Assembly (NCBI RefSeq): GCF_009600985.1
Contig: NZ_VDFP01000003.1
Span: forward strand, 62,001-126,000
DNA from: Companilactobacillus halodurans
Lineage (GTDB): Bacteria > Bacillota > Bacilli > Lactobacillales > Lactobacillaceae
Reading direction: 5' to 3'
DNA: 64,000 nucleotides
Shown here: in pieces, positions 27,265-36,716 of the stretch
Position numbering within the stretch: the first letter of the stretch is position 1
How the letters are laid out: every line of letters begins with the position of its first letter
The notes under the pieces: generated by a model
Database searches by the model: none
What the model saw: the letters and a program-made list of their open reading frames with translations, nothing else
Told to the model about the DNA's origin: nothing
Translations under genes and position numbers: made by a program

Positions 27265-28638
27265 ATGAGCCGTACACCATATACTTTTCAAGATACAGAT
27301 GCTTTTAAGAGTACTGAACAATTAATTATTAGAGGACGTTTCTTTGCGACAACGGTTTCTGATAAATTTGATCAATTTGAACCAAAGAAGAGAAATATTC
27401 ACAAGATTTTAAACATCAAGAACAAATTGCTAGTTCCAGAATTATTAGCAGTTAAACGTGAAAGGATGTCGAAGTCGCTTTTTGCATTCTTTAGGGGAAC
27501 AGTCGATGTAATGCATTACGATTTATCAAGAAACGAAAACAGTGGAATCAAAGTATTGGTCGGTGGAGATGCCCATCTCGGTAATTTTGGTTTTTATGGA
27601 TCATCTGAAGGACAATTATTGTTTGATATGAATGATTTTGATGAAGCACATTTAGGTCACTGGGAATATGATTTGAAGCGCCTTTTAGTCAGTGCCTTAA
27701 TTGTTGCCAGATCACATGGCTTCGAAGAATCTGATGTGCAGGAGTTTTTATTGACAGTCGTAGAGACTTATTTTGATACTCTCAAGCACATGACAAAGAT
27801 TTCGGAGATGAAACGTTTTATTTTGCCAAACACGCTTCAAAATATTACGGAGATATTTGGTAACTTAAAGGATAACGAAGAATATTTTCAAGAGTCCTTT
27901 AATCATATGATTGCTAAAAGCATAAAAAAAGCACAACGTAGCAATTCTAAGTTAGTTATTGAAAAATATACCGAATTAACAGCTTCTGGACAACGTCGTT
28001 TCGTTGAAAATAAGCCGGTAACTCAACATATCAGTGAAAAAGATTATAAGAGTGTCGTTGGAGGATACAAAAAGTATAAGAAAGCACAGCGAAGTGATGT
28101 TAGATTATTCTTGGAAGACTTTGACATTATCGATATTGTTCGTCACAGCGTTGGGGTTGGTAGCGTCGGAACGCTATGCTACTTGATTTTGTTGCAGGAT
28201 TTAGATAGTAACTATTTAGTCCTTCAAGCCAAACAAGCATTGCCAATCTACAATGATGACAAATTGTATTCTGATGAGAAGGTCAGTCAGGGTCAAAATA
28301 TTGTTAACAGTCAATTGATTTTACAAAGTGCCTCCGATCCATTCTTAGGAGCTTTTGATACTGATAAATATAGTTTCTATATGCGCCAATTTAAAGATAT
28401 GAAATCATCGATTAATCTGGACAAGCTGGATTTTGAATCATTTGAAGATTACACCAAAGTCTGCGTAATTTTACTTGCCAGAGCGCATTCACACTCACCG
28501 AACTATCCATTGATCATTGGATTTGGCGAAGAATATGCTGACATCGCAAACTCTTTGATGAATTTCACAAACAGCTATGTAAAACAGGTCGAATATGATT
28601 TTGAATCATTTAAAAAAGAACAGAGGGATAAAAGTTAA
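27265..28638 (+). CDS. DUF2252 family protein
   Basis: A 457-residue cytoplasmic protein of the uncharacterised DUF2252 family. Family marks are FAFFRGTVDVMHYD near residue 75, GGDAHLGNFG near 105, FDMNDFDEAHLGHWEYDLKRL near 125, and a C-terminal RAHSHSP. These aspartate/asparagine blocks resemble the catalytic and metal loops of aminoglycoside-phosphotransferase-like kinases, a relation that would need structural comparison. It starts 29 bp before polyphosphate kinase, probably in one operon. Its biochemical function is unknown. Confidence 0.85.
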   Translation: MSRTPYTFQDTDAFKSTEQLIIRGRFFATTVSDKFDQFEPKKRNIHKILNIKNKLLVPELLAVKRERMSKSLFAFFRGTVDVMHYDLSRNENSGIKVLVGGDAHLGNFGFYGSSEGQLLFDMNDFDEAHLGHWEYDLKRLLVSALIVARSHGFEESDVQEFLLTVVETYFDTLKHMTKISEMKRFILPNTLQNITEIFGNLKDNEEYFQESFNHMIAKSIKKAQRSNSKLVIEKYTELTASGQRRFVENKPVTQHISEKDYKSVVGGYKKYKKAQRSDVRLFLEDFDIIDIVRHSVGVGSVGTLCYLILLQDLDSNYLVLQAKQALPIYNDDKLYSDEKVSQGQNIVNSQLILQSASDPFLGAFDTDKYSFYMRQFKDMKSSINLDKLDFESFEDYTKVCVILLARAHSHSPNYPLIIGFGEEYADIANSLMNFTNSYVKQVEYDFESFKKEQRDKS

Positions 28639-28667
28639 ATTTTTAGGAATGAAGGGTTAAATAATAT

Positions 28668-30671
28668 ATGAAAGATAAATATTATAATAGGGATTTAAGT
28701 TGGATATTATTTGATAATCGGGTCATCGATCAAGCCGCTGATCCAAACGTTCCTTTTTTAGAAAAACTAAAGTTTTTAGCGATTGCATCCAATAACTTGG
28801 ATGAGTTTTTTCGCGTTAGAATGCATAACGTTCATAGTTTAGTTAAGAACCATGAAGATGATAAGAGATCAGGATTATCCGGGGAGAAGGTTCTGGATTT
28901 AGCTTATAAATTTAATAGCGAAAATATTGTTAGACAATACGATTTATTTTATAAATTGATGGAAGAAGCTAGAGATAATGACCTCTTTGAATTAATGCGC
29001 TATAAAGAATTATCGGATTCGGAAAAAAAATACGTCAAAAAATTCTTTAATAAGAAAATCCTTCCAAGAATCGATATGCAAAGATTCTCAAAAGGATATA
29101 AGTTCAGACGAAATTTGAATTTATTGATGGAAACGCCGCATCACGTTTATACTTCGCCAATTCCTCAGGACTTGGACCGTTTAGTAGAAACAGGTGTAAA
29201 AAATCATTACATTCTGATTGAAGATGTTATCAGACACGTTGCCGCAAATTTGATTAGGAAATATAAGATTTCCAAATTTTATGTTTTCCGTGTCACATAT
29301 GACAAGAACAAGCCGTATGATTTTTTGAATAAGAACATGTCAGACGACGATTATTTGAATAAGATGATTAATTATGTTGATACTAGGGACTTGCGCAAAA
29401 TCACTCGCGTTGAATTTGCCGATAACGGCGATAAAAAAGGTCGCGATTACTTTGCTGACTTGTTTGATATCAACAAAAAGAGCGTTTATAAAATTCCAGG
29501 TCCAGTGGACCTTAAGTTCTTAACTAGCTTTCGGAAAACTTACAAGAGTAATCAGGATTTAGTTTTCCCACCGTTTAAAGCTTTAGCTTGGAATGAATCC
29601 AAGAATATTTTGAAGTATTTGGATAGGTCGCCAATTTTTGTGCAATATCCATACGATTCTTTCAGCGTTTTTATCGATTATCTGGAAGCTGCTGTAAATG
29701 ATCCCAAAACAACTAAAATCTGTATTACTATTTATCGAACGGAAGAAAATTCCGACTTGTTGCGTCTATTAAAAGAGGCTGCAGGTAAAGGTATCAGCGT
29801 CACAGCTGTGGTTGAATTACGTGCTAGATTCGATGAGGTACACAATATCGAGGTGGCCAAAGTTTTGAAAGCTGCGGGCGTTAAAGTTTTGTTTGGTGAC
29901 AAAGTAAATAAGGTACACTCCAAGATTTGCTTAGTCTTGCATGGTGATGGCAAGGGTTACGTCCAAATTGGTACAGGTAATTACAATGCGATTACCGCCA
30001 AAGGTTTTTCGGATGTTAGTTACTTTACCAGCAATCAAACTTACATTGATGATGCTGTTAAATTCTTCGACTATTTAGTCACTCATAAAGAAGCTGACTA
30101 CGATTTGTTGGTCACTTCACCAGATGGCATCAAAGAAATGGTCATTAAAAATATTGAACGAGCAACTGCTGCTTATGTTCGTGATGGACAAGGAAGCGTC
30201 TTTATGGAAGTTAATGGGTTGACTGATATTGATATCATCGACGCCATTTATAAAGCTGCACGCCACGGTTTGCCATTTAGGCTGATAGTACGTGGTGCTT
30301 GTTCTTTGAAGTTAGGCGTCTGTGGACCAAGGGAAGACATTCGAGTTAAAAGTATCGTTGGTCAATTGTTGGAACACAGCCGGATTTTTAAATTCCAATA
30401 TGGGAAAGATCATACTGACGTTTGGATTTCTTCAGCCGATATGATGACAAGAAACTTGGAACGTCGAGTGGAAATTGCTGTACCGGTTGTGGAGGATAAA
30501 CCTAAACAACAGTTGATTAAGATTGTTAAGCTGTTTTCTAAGGATGATGTTAATTCTTATCATTTGTTGGAAAGTGGACGTTATGCTAAGGAAACTGATG
30601 AACATAGTATTTCGGCACAACAGACTTGGCTTAGCCGTCTTAAGTGGAGAAAGTATATTAAGACTAATTAG
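28668..30671 (+). CDS. ppk: Polyphosphate kinase 1
   Basis: Makes inorganic polyphosphate from ATP. It has 667 residues, the Ppk1 length. The N-terminal domain opens with YNRDLSWILFDNRV and NNLDEFFRVR. The two catalytic phospholipase-D-like domains contain KVNKVHSKICLV (autophosphorylated His), the IGTGNYNAITAKGFSD block, and RGACSLKLGV near the end. It follows the DUF2252 gene closely. A terminator lies at 30687-30729. Confidence 0.95.
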   Translation: MKDKYYNRDLSWILFDNRVIDQAADPNVPFLEKLKFLAIASNNLDEFFRVRMHNVHSLVKNHEDDKRSGLSGEKVLDLAYKFNSENIVRQYDLFYKLMEEARDNDLFELMRYKELSDSEKKYVKKFFNKKILPRIDMQRFSKGYKFRRNLNLLMETPHHVYTSPIPQDLDRLVETGVKNHYILIEDVIRHVAANLIRKYKISKFYVFRVTYDKNKPYDFLNKNMSDDDYLNKMINYVDTRDLRKITRVEFADNGDKKGRDYFADLFDINKKSVYKIPGPVDLKFLTSFRKTYKSNQDLVFPPFKALAWNESKNILKYLDRSPIFVQYPYDSFSVFIDYLEAAVNDPKTTKICITIYRTEENSDLLRLLKEAAGKGISVTAVVELRARFDEVHNIEVAKVLKAAGVKVLFGDKVNKVHSKICLVLHGDGKGYVQIGTGNYNAITAKGFSDVSYFTSNQTYIDDAVKFFDYLVTHKEADYDLLVTSPDGIKEMVIKNIERATAAYVRDGQGSVFMEVNGLTDIDIIDAIYKAARHGLPFRLIVRGACSLKLGVCGPREDIRVKSIVGQLLEHSRIFKFQYGKDHTDVWISSADMMTRNLERRVEIAVPVVEDKPKQQLIKIVKLFSKDDVNSYHLLESGRYAKETDEHSISAQQTWLSRLKWRKYIKTN

Positions 30672-30686
30672 GTTTTTTATGTAGTT

Positions 30687-30729
30687 AAAAAGAGGAAAAA
30701 CTCTGGATTTGAGTTTTTCCTCTTTTTTT
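30687..30729 (+). terminator. Terminator after ppk
   Basis: AAAAGAGGAAAAACTC pairs with GAGTTTTTCCTCTTTT and ends in T. Confidence 0.88.
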
Positions 30730-30807
30730 GTGTTTTGTAACCATACCTTTTAGTTAAATAAGCGTTGTTTCTTCTTATATAACCATGCTTTCTGGCTATA
30801 TAGTGGA

Positions 30808-30931
30808 AACGAGCTACGCAGGACAGACACCGAGGATTAAGCCTATTTCCCAAATCCCCCGCAAAGTGCGCGGGCAATTCGTGAAATTGTCTTAATCCGC
30901 GGTGTCTAAGCGGTCCTGCTTCGCTCTCTAA
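30808..30931 (-). repeat. Family-1 palindromic repeat, copy C, starting at the pepI stop codon
   Basis: On the minus strand it starts at the TAG of pepI (AGAGAGCGAAGCAGGACC) and ends CTGCGTAGCTCGTTTCCACT. Stems GCAGGAC/GTCCTGC, AGACACC/GGTGTCT and GGATTAAG/CTTAATCC differ from copies A and B, yet both arms change together, so the fold is kept. The core around CACGAATTG and CGCAAAGTGCG matches copy B. Confidence 0.87.
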
Positions 30932-31833
30932 TCGGCGAAGCTGCCCGCCTCTACGTCTTTAATAAATTGTTCCAAATGATCAAAGTAAACTGGTGCATTA
31001 TCGATCATGTGGTGGTGGCCTCCGTTTGGTGTTGTTACCAATCTTGCATGTGGAATTTCCTTTTGCATGATTTTGGCTGTTTCAATTGGCATTGTTTCGT
31101 GTTCACCAAATGTAAGTAGTGTAGGAACTTTGATTTCCTTGAGGTGTTTTCTGAAGTGCCAGTCTTTTAATTTTCCGGTGATAACGAATTCGTTGTTTCC
31201 TTGGAATGTGTTATAAACGGGTACTGACATTGTATCAATCAAGTGTCTGATTGCTGTTGGTTGTTTGCGGTCTACGTATTCAGCGTTCAATACGTCAACA
31301 TAGCTTTGGTATGTAGGGTCATCTAAGTCGTTTTCGGCTTCTTTTTGTTCCATATACTTAACTTTGTCTGGACCTAAGGCATCCATTCGGCATTGGTTGA
31401 TGTGTTTTACATAGTCGTCAATTTCGTCAACCATACTTGAAATGATAGCACCCTTTAAGTGTTGGCCATATTTAGCAGCGTACATTTGAACTAATGCGCC
31501 ACCCCATGATTGGCCGATTAGATAAAAGTTATCTAAGCCGAGCTTTTGTCTAACTTCTTCAACTTCTTCTAGGAAGTAGTCGTATGTTAGGTATTTTTCG
31601 GCGATTTTTGGATCGCTGTAATCTGGTTGATCGGAGTACCATGAGCCTAATTGGTCGTACATTGTTACTTGTACGCCAAGGTCAGCTAGTTTTTCACCGA
31701 AGTTTTCCCAGTATTCGTGGTTTCCACCAGGTCCACCGTGAAGACATAGTAATTTGATGTCACCGTGGCCTTGTGTGTTAGTCCACAAATGATAGCCATT
31801 GTCTAAAGTTAGGATCGTTGTTCCTTGTTTCAT
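30928..31833 (-). CDS. pepI: Proline iminopeptidase (alpha/beta hydrolase)
   Basis: Releases N-terminal proline from peptides; 301 residues. The alpha/beta-hydrolase marks are LCLHGGPGG (oxyanion region, near residue 30), the nucleophile elbow GQSWGG (Ser near 108), and a C-terminal GGHHHM with the catalytic His. The HGGPGG signature is specific to the prolyl iminopeptidase family S33. A long palindromic repeat begins at its stop codon. GGAAGGTGA precedes the ATG. Confidence 0.9.
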   Translation of the reverse strand: MKQGTTILTLDNGYHLWTNTQGHGDIKLLCLHGGPGGNHEYWENFGEKLADLGVQVTMYDQLGSWYSDQPDYSDPKIAEKYLTYDYFLEEVEEVRQKLGLDNFYLIGQSWGGALVQMYAAKYGQHLKGAIISSMVDEIDDYVKHINQCRMDALGPDKVKYMEQKEAENDLDDPTYQSYVDVLNAEYVDRKQPTAIRHLIDTMSVPVYNTFQGNNEFVITGKLKDWHFRKHLKEIKVPTLLTFGEHETMPIETAKIMQKEIPHARLVTTPNGGHHHMIDNAPVYFDHLEQFIKDVEAGSFAD

Positions 31834-32015
31834 AAAAAAGTCACCTTCCTGCGCATGATATCTATAAGTATATATCTATCGGATTAGGTATTTCAAATAA
31901 TCTATAATATAATTTAGATTTTTCTAATTTGAGACAAATAGTCGCAACCTTATCTTTAAGAGCAAAGGGTAGATATGATAAAATTGGTATATATGTTAAG
32001 AGGGGCGATAAGATT

Positions 32016-33380
32016 ATGAAAAAGTTTTTTATTAGTCTGTTGTCTGTGGGGATATTTTTAGGGATTTTTGGTGAGGTTGGAACAAATGTGTCAGGTTCGC
32101 CCAATTTACTTGAAGAAACCGTTCAAGCAGAAGCAAATAATGACAAAAAAACGATTAATTATGAAGTAGATAAAGAAAATTCTAACGAAAAATCAGAAGT
32201 GGATCCATATTTTACGAAGAGTGCAGAGATTTACACATGCAACGATGGAACTTACAGATTGGTTTTGACAGTGGAAGTTTCGCAATTGACTGATTTGGAA
32301 GTAAGCAAGATTGATAATCAAACACCTGAAGAATCAGAAAGTTATAACAAAGATGGTAAAGAATATTTAGATATCAGTTTTAAAACTAATAGCTTGTCAC
32401 AATTAAATGACGACGTGACAGCAGTGGTCAAAACAAAATTGTTAAGCATCGATATGAATCAACAAACAGTCGATTTTAAATTCGATACCAGTACAATGGA
32501 CAGTCAGGAAACAACTAATCCATTTACCGATAGCATGGACTCAATCACGGAATCAGAAGATAAGAAAACAACTGATACCGAGACTGAGCCTGAAGAAAAT
32601 AAGCCAGATACTAATAACAATCAAGACGTTGTAAATAATGATGATACTGAGACTAATTCTAATGAAGAAAATGAAGATTCAGATATTATCCAAACGCCAC
32701 AAGAGAAGACGGATAGTGCTTCTAACAATGAAACTGCCGACACGAAACCTGCAACGCAGCCTAAAACTGTTTTGAAGGAATTGACTTATAAGGTAGCCAA
32801 AAATAATGGCGATGGCTCATTGATTGCCTCGTTTTTTACTAATACAGCCAAATTGATTAAGAATCCTGATGGGACTTATTCGGTTGAAACAACGATTAAA
32901 TATCCTAAGGAATTTGGTAGTAAGGCCTTTCAAATTAATTATATTAATAAGCAAAAGCCAATCAATTTAAGTTTTACAAATGATGAAGATAATAATTATT
33001 TGAAGTTTGATTTTCCATTAAACAGTTTAGATGATTTGGGCAATCCGATTGCCGGCAATATTTCCATCAACGTGCCAGCTTTTAATTTGCACAAGACAGT
33101 AGATTTTGATTTAGTTTTTGATAGTCTAAATCAAAATGATATTTCTAATCTGATGCACCAAAGCGGCGTCAACGATACTTCAAATATTGCTGCCAATTTA
33201 GGTGGCCTCAACAAAATCGGTCAAAGTAAGTCTGATAAAAGTAATTCAGCTAACAAGACGACAAATTCTAAAATTTTGCCTGAGACTGGCGATGAGGTCG
33301 ATCATTTATTGATGCTAATTGGTGGCACTATCTTGGCATTATGGATTATCCTATTAAAAGGAACTTATTTGAAACGCTAA
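32016..33380 (+). CDS. LPXTG-anchored surface protein with two NEAT-like domains
   Basis: A 454-residue cell-wall protein. The start at 32016 is set by AGAGGGGCG and gives a proper signal peptide (MKKFFISLLSVGIFLG); the open frame runs further up without a site. Two NEAT-like beta domains (about 40-165 and 265-380) flank a long Thr/Glu/Asn/Asp-rich linker. A sorting signal LPETG with hydrophobic tail and Lys/Arg end closes it. NEAT domains bind heme in many Gram-positives, but the Tyr-rich heme strand is not evident here (HKTVDFDLVF), so heme binding is uncertain. Confidence 0.72.
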   Translation: MKKFFISLLSVGIFLGIFGEVGTNVSGSPNLLEETVQAEANNDKKTINYEVDKENSNEKSEVDPYFTKSAEIYTCNDGTYRLVLTVEVSQLTDLEVSKIDNQTPEESESYNKDGKEYLDISFKTNSLSQLNDDVTAVVKTKLLSIDMNQQTVDFKFDTSTMDSQETTNPFTDSMDSITESEDKKTTDTETEPEENKPDTNNNQDVVNNDDTETNSNEENEDSDIIQTPQEKTDSASNNETADTKPATQPKTVLKELTYKVAKNNGDGSLIASFFTNTAKLIKNPDGTYSVETTIKYPKEFGSKAFQINYINKQKPINLSFTNDEDNNYLKFDFPLNSLDDLGNPIAGNISINVPAFNLHKTVDFDLVFDSLNQNDISNLMHQSGVNDTSNIAANLGGLNKIGQSKSDKSNSANKTTNSKILPETGDEVDHLLMLIGGTILALWIILLKGTYLKR

Positions 33381-33383
33381 TTA

Positions 33384-33412
33384 AAGTTCGCACAATGCTG
33401 CGGGCTTTTTTT
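33384..33412 (+). terminator. Terminator after the LPXTG protein
   Basis: AAGTTCGCA and TGCGGGCTT pair (one G-U) and T residues follow. Confidence 0.7.
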
Positions 33413-33477
33413 CTGCAAGAAAATGTGTTAATACTTATCTATTATGTATGAAAAATCTACCATTTGGAGGAACCATT

Positions 33478-34242
33478 ATGGGGGCTATCACGGAAGCAGA
33501 TATTGTCACTCTCTGTGGTCAAGTGGGTACGATTCTACTAGAAAACGGTGCGGAGACTGCTAGAGTCGAGAACACGGTTGAATATGTGGGGCGAGCTGTT
33601 GATTTACCAGTAGTCTGTCATGCCACTATGACAGGTATTTTTGTCAGTTCAGAAAGAAGTGCTACGACAAGAATTTTTAAAGTTCGAGTTGGAGATTTCA
33701 ACTTGCAAAAAGTAGATGAGATCAATACTTTATCCAGACAATTTTCGAACCACGAAATCACCTTTGATGAAATAAAAAAAGAAATAGTACGGGTTCAAAA
33801 TGAAACCTTAGACTTCTCTTGGATAACTAAATGTATCGGGGCAGGATTAGTTTCGATGCCACCAATGCTTTTGTTTAAAGCAACTTGGGGCGACCTTGGT
33901 TGGGCCTTTTTTGTTGGAATTTTAGGCTATTTGATGTCGCAAGTTATTTCGAGGCACTCAAAGATTCCTTATATCCCCGTTGCGATGGGAAGTTTGGTCA
34001 TCAGCGTTTTGGCTAATGTTTTAGGATTCGTTGGAATGGCGCATGATGCTAATTACATTATTATCAGTGCTCTTATGCCATTAGTTCCTGGCGTGCCGAT
34101 GACTAACTCCTTGCGAGAAATTATTGAACGGAACACCATTTCTGGCTTAGTTCGGGCCACCGATGCGATTGTTTCCGGAATTTCAATTGGAAGCGGCGTG
34201 ATTATTGGACAAATCGTAATTCAAGCCATATTAGGGGGTTAA
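33478..34242 (+). CDS. Threonine/serine exporter, N-terminal half (ThrE/DUF1212)
   Basis: A 254-residue protein from the ATG at 33478, preceded by GGAGG; an earlier in-frame ATG at 33448 has no site. The cytoplasmic N-terminal part contains ENGAETARVENTVE and CHATMTGIFVS typical of DUF1212, followed by about five hydrophobic helices with a PLVPGVPMTNSLRE block. Together with the next gene it makes the ten-helix ThrE-type exporter in split form, common in Firmicutes. Confidence 0.87.
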   Translation: MGAITEADIVTLCGQVGTILLENGAETARVENTVEYVGRAVDLPVVCHATMTGIFVSSERSATTRIFKVRVGDFNLQKVDEINTLSRQFSNHEITFDEIKKEIVRVQNETLDFSWITKCIGAGLVSMPPMLLFKATWGDLGWAFFVGILGYLMSQVISRHSKIPYIPVAMGSLVISVLANVLGFVGMAHDANYIIISALMPLVPGVPMTNSLREIIERNTISGLVRATDAIVSGISIGSGVIIGQIVIQAILGG

Positions 34243-34245
34243 ATA

Positions 34246-34716
34246 ATGATGGAAATAGTTTATGGGTTCATCTTCGGATTTTTGTCGAGTGTCGGTTTTG
34301 GCATCATCACCAATAATCCTAGACGAACGCTAGTCCCAGCAGGATTGGTCGGAGCCTTAGCGTGGATAGTTTATATCGTTATCACCTGGTTTACCGATAG
34401 CTTGATTATGCCCAATGTTTTGGGAGCAATTGTTATTGGTATATTAGGCAATTTATGCGCTATCTTAGTCCGTTCGCCGGTCAATATTATTTACGTTCCT
34501 TGCCTAGTATCTTTAGTTCCCGGGGCCATTATTTACGACAGCATGAAAAATTTTACCCTTGGAAAAGATATGCTGGCAGCAAGCGGCTTTATCAAAGCCT
34601 TAACAGTGGGAATGTCTTTAGCAGTAGGCTTCATCATTGCTGAAGCAATCTCAAATAAAATTTATCCAAGTTTAAAAAGATATATCAATAAGAAAAGTGA
34701 TCAAAAACAATTTTAG
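34246..34716 (+). CDS. Threonine/serine exporter, C-terminal half (DUF3815)
   Basis: A 156-residue membrane protein with four to five hydrophobic helices and the VPCLVSLVPGAIIYDSM block that mirrors the PLVPG motif of its partner. It begins 3 bp after the upstream half, so the pair is co-expressed and probably forms one transporter. The substrate (Thr, Ser or another small amino acid) is not determined by sequence. Confidence 0.85.
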   Translation: MMEIVYGFIFGFLSSVGFGIITNNPRRTLVPAGLVGALAWIVYIVITWFTDSLIMPNVLGAIVIGILGNLCAILVRSPVNIIYVPCLVSLVPGAIIYDSMKNFTLGKDMLAASGFIKALTVGMSLAVGFIIAEAISNKIYPSLKRYINKKSDQKQF

Positions 34717-34734
34717 TTTTTGGTCACTTTTTTT
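34696..34734 (+). terminator. Terminator at the end of the ThrE operon
   Basis: AGTGATCAAAAAC pairs with GTTTTTGGTCACT; T residues follow. The left arm lies inside the last codons. Confidence 0.8.
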
Positions 34735-34740
34735 CAAAAC

Positions 34741-34782
34741 TTGATATGCATCAAGTTCTTAAACTCTATTACCCCTTAGAAT
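34741..34782 (+). promoter_or_regulatory. FNR-type box and class II promoter of the P-type ATPase gene
   Basis: TTGATATGCATCAA (34741-34754) is a perfect FNR-family box (TTGAT-N4-ATCAA). The -10 box TAGAAT lies at 34777-34782, which puts the box centre at about -41.5 from the expected start, the classical activator position. No good -35 is present, as expected for an activated promoter. Confidence 0.85.
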
Positions 34783-34814
34783 ATGTCTTGTAAGTTAAGA
34801 GAGAGGTAAATGAG

Positions 34815-36716
34815 ATGACAAAATTAAATATCTGGATTTCAAAACATCAAAATAAAATGACAGTCTCAATTGCCATTTTGATTGCACTTAGTTTGATTTC
34901 AAGTTTCCTATTGAAATTTGAAATTGCCGCAACGATCTTTATGATTCTTGCAAGTATTATCGGAGCAATTCCGATTGCTCTACACGCCTTCAGTGCCTTG
35001 CAAAATAAAGTTATCAGTATTGAATTGTTGGTAACCATTGCAGTCATTGGTGCCTTTATTATTGGAGAATATGAAGAGTCGGCTGTTGTTACCTTCTTGT
35101 TCCTCTTTGGTAATTATTTGGAACAAAAAACTTTGGAGAAGACTCGTTCTTCAGTTAAGAGTTTGACGAAGATGGCTCCAACTACCGCCGAGTTAGTCAA
35201 TGAAGATGGTACAACTGAAACAGTCGATGTCGATGACTTGGACGAGGGCGACCACGTCATGGTTAAACCGGGCGGTCAAATTCCTGTCGATGGAAAAATC
35301 ATCGATGGTACCGGTTATATGAATGAAGCCTCAATTACAGGTGAGTCAACACCAGTTAAAAAAGCTCAAGGCGATAAAGTTTTCGCCGGGTCAATCACTG
35401 ATAATGGAACTATCACGATTGAAACGACTTCAGTTGGTGAAGATACGACTTTTGGTAAAATCATCGAATTGGTCGAAGAAGCTCAAGATAGCCAATCGCC
35501 TGCTGCTAGATTTATTGATAAATTTGCGACCTACTACACACCTGCTGTTTTAGTCATTGGTGCTTTAGTTTGGGCCTTCACACAAAATTTCCCACTCGCA
35601 ATAACTGTTCTAGTTTTGGGATGCCCTGGTGCTTTAGTCATCGGAGCCCCAGTTTCAAACGTTGCCGGAATTGGTAACGGAGCTAAAAATGGTATTTTGA
35701 TGAAAGGTGGCAATGCCGTTAACAGCTTTGCCAAAGTCGATACCCTAGTCCTTGATAAAACTGGTACTTTAACAACTGGCAAAATGTCAGTTACTGATTA
35801 TGAAGACTTCGGCAAAAGTAAAAACCTTGATTTAGCCTTGCTTGCTGGGGTTGAAAGAACTTCTGATCACCCATTGGGTCAAGCTATCGTGAAGTATGTT
35901 GACGATTTAGGCGTCACCGATACACCAGAACTGCCTGAACTGAATACTGTTAAAGGCCAAGGATTAGTTGGCAAGAACGCTGACTTCAGTATTTTAGTTG
36001 GAAATTCTCGCTTGATGAAAGCAAATAACGTTAAGATTTCAAAATCACAAAATAAAGCTATCGAAGATAAGATGAATCAAGGAGATTCAGTAGTCTTAAT
36101 GGCTGTTAATCAAGAACTTCGTCTCGTCGTTGGCGTCAATGACCAATTAAGACCTGATGCTAGAGTTGGTCTCCAAGCACTAAAAGATGCTGGTATGAAA
36201 CGAATCGTCATGTTGACTGGTGATAACAAAGTAGCTGCAGCACGAGTTGCTCAAAGATTGCCAATCGATGAAGTTCATGCTGAATTGCTTCCTGAAGATA
36301 AGGTTGAATTTGTGAAGAAATTTAAGAAACAAGGCAGTACCGTAGCTTTTGTTGGTGATGGAATCAATGATAGTCCTTCACTTGCAACAGCTGATATCGG
36401 AATTGGTATGGGTAGCGGAACTGACGTTGCTATTGAAACTTCCGATATTATCTTAGTTAAATCAAGTTTTGAAGCCTTAGCACACGCTTATGTCTTAGCT
36501 AAGAAGACAGTCGCTAATACTAAAGAAAATATCATCATTGCTGTGGGAACAGTTGCTCTACTACTATTAGGTTTAATCGTTGGTATTATTCACATGGGCA
36601 GCGGGATGTTCGTTCATGAAGTAAGTATCTTAGTAGTTATCTTCAATGCAATGAGATTAATTAGAAATAAATCTGTAAAACTTGATTCAAATCAAGTTAT
36701 TAGTGCCACAGACTAA
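34815..36716 (+). CDS. Heavy-metal-translocating P1B-type ATPase
   Basis: Membrane cation pump of 633 residues. It shows the TGES actuator loop near residue 175, the phosphorylation site DKTGTLT near 315, the ATP-binding HPLGQAI segment, and GDGINDSPSLA near 515. The metal-site helix reads GCPGALVIG, a CPG instead of the CPC or CPH of Cu/Ag pumps. There is no N-terminal HMA domain; a separate HMA protein follows. The metal cannot be told from this alone; Zn, Cd, Co, Fe and Cu are all conceivable. The gene is headed by an FNR-type promoter and leads a Dps/FNR cluster. Confidence 0.88.
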   Translation: MTKLNIWISKHQNKMTVSIAILIALSLISSFLLKFEIAATIFMILASIIGAIPIALHAFSALQNKVISIELLVTIAVIGAFIIGEYEESAVVTFLFLFGNYLEQKTLEKTRSSVKSLTKMAPTTAELVNEDGTTETVDVDDLDEGDHVMVKPGGQIPVDGKIIDGTGYMNEASITGESTPVKKAQGDKVFAGSITDNGTITIETTSVGEDTTFGKIIELVEEAQDSQSPAARFIDKFATYYTPAVLVIGALVWAFTQNFPLAITVLVLGCPGALVIGAPVSNVAGIGNGAKNGILMKGGNAVNSFAKVDTLVLDKTGTLTTGKMSVTDYEDFGKSKNLDLALLAGVERTSDHPLGQAIVKYVDDLGVTDTPELPELNTVKGQGLVGKNADFSILVGNSRLMKANNVKISKSQNKAIEDKMNQGDSVVLMAVNQELRLVVGVNDQLRPDARVGLQALKDAGMKRIVMLTGDNKVAAARVAQRLPIDEVHAELLPEDKVEFVKKFKKQGSTVAFVGDGINDSPSLATADIGIGMGSGTDVAIETSDIILVKSSFEALAHAYVLAKKTVANTKENIIIAVGTVALLLLGLIVGIIHMGSGMFVHEVSILVVIFNAMRLIRNKSVKLDSNQVISATD

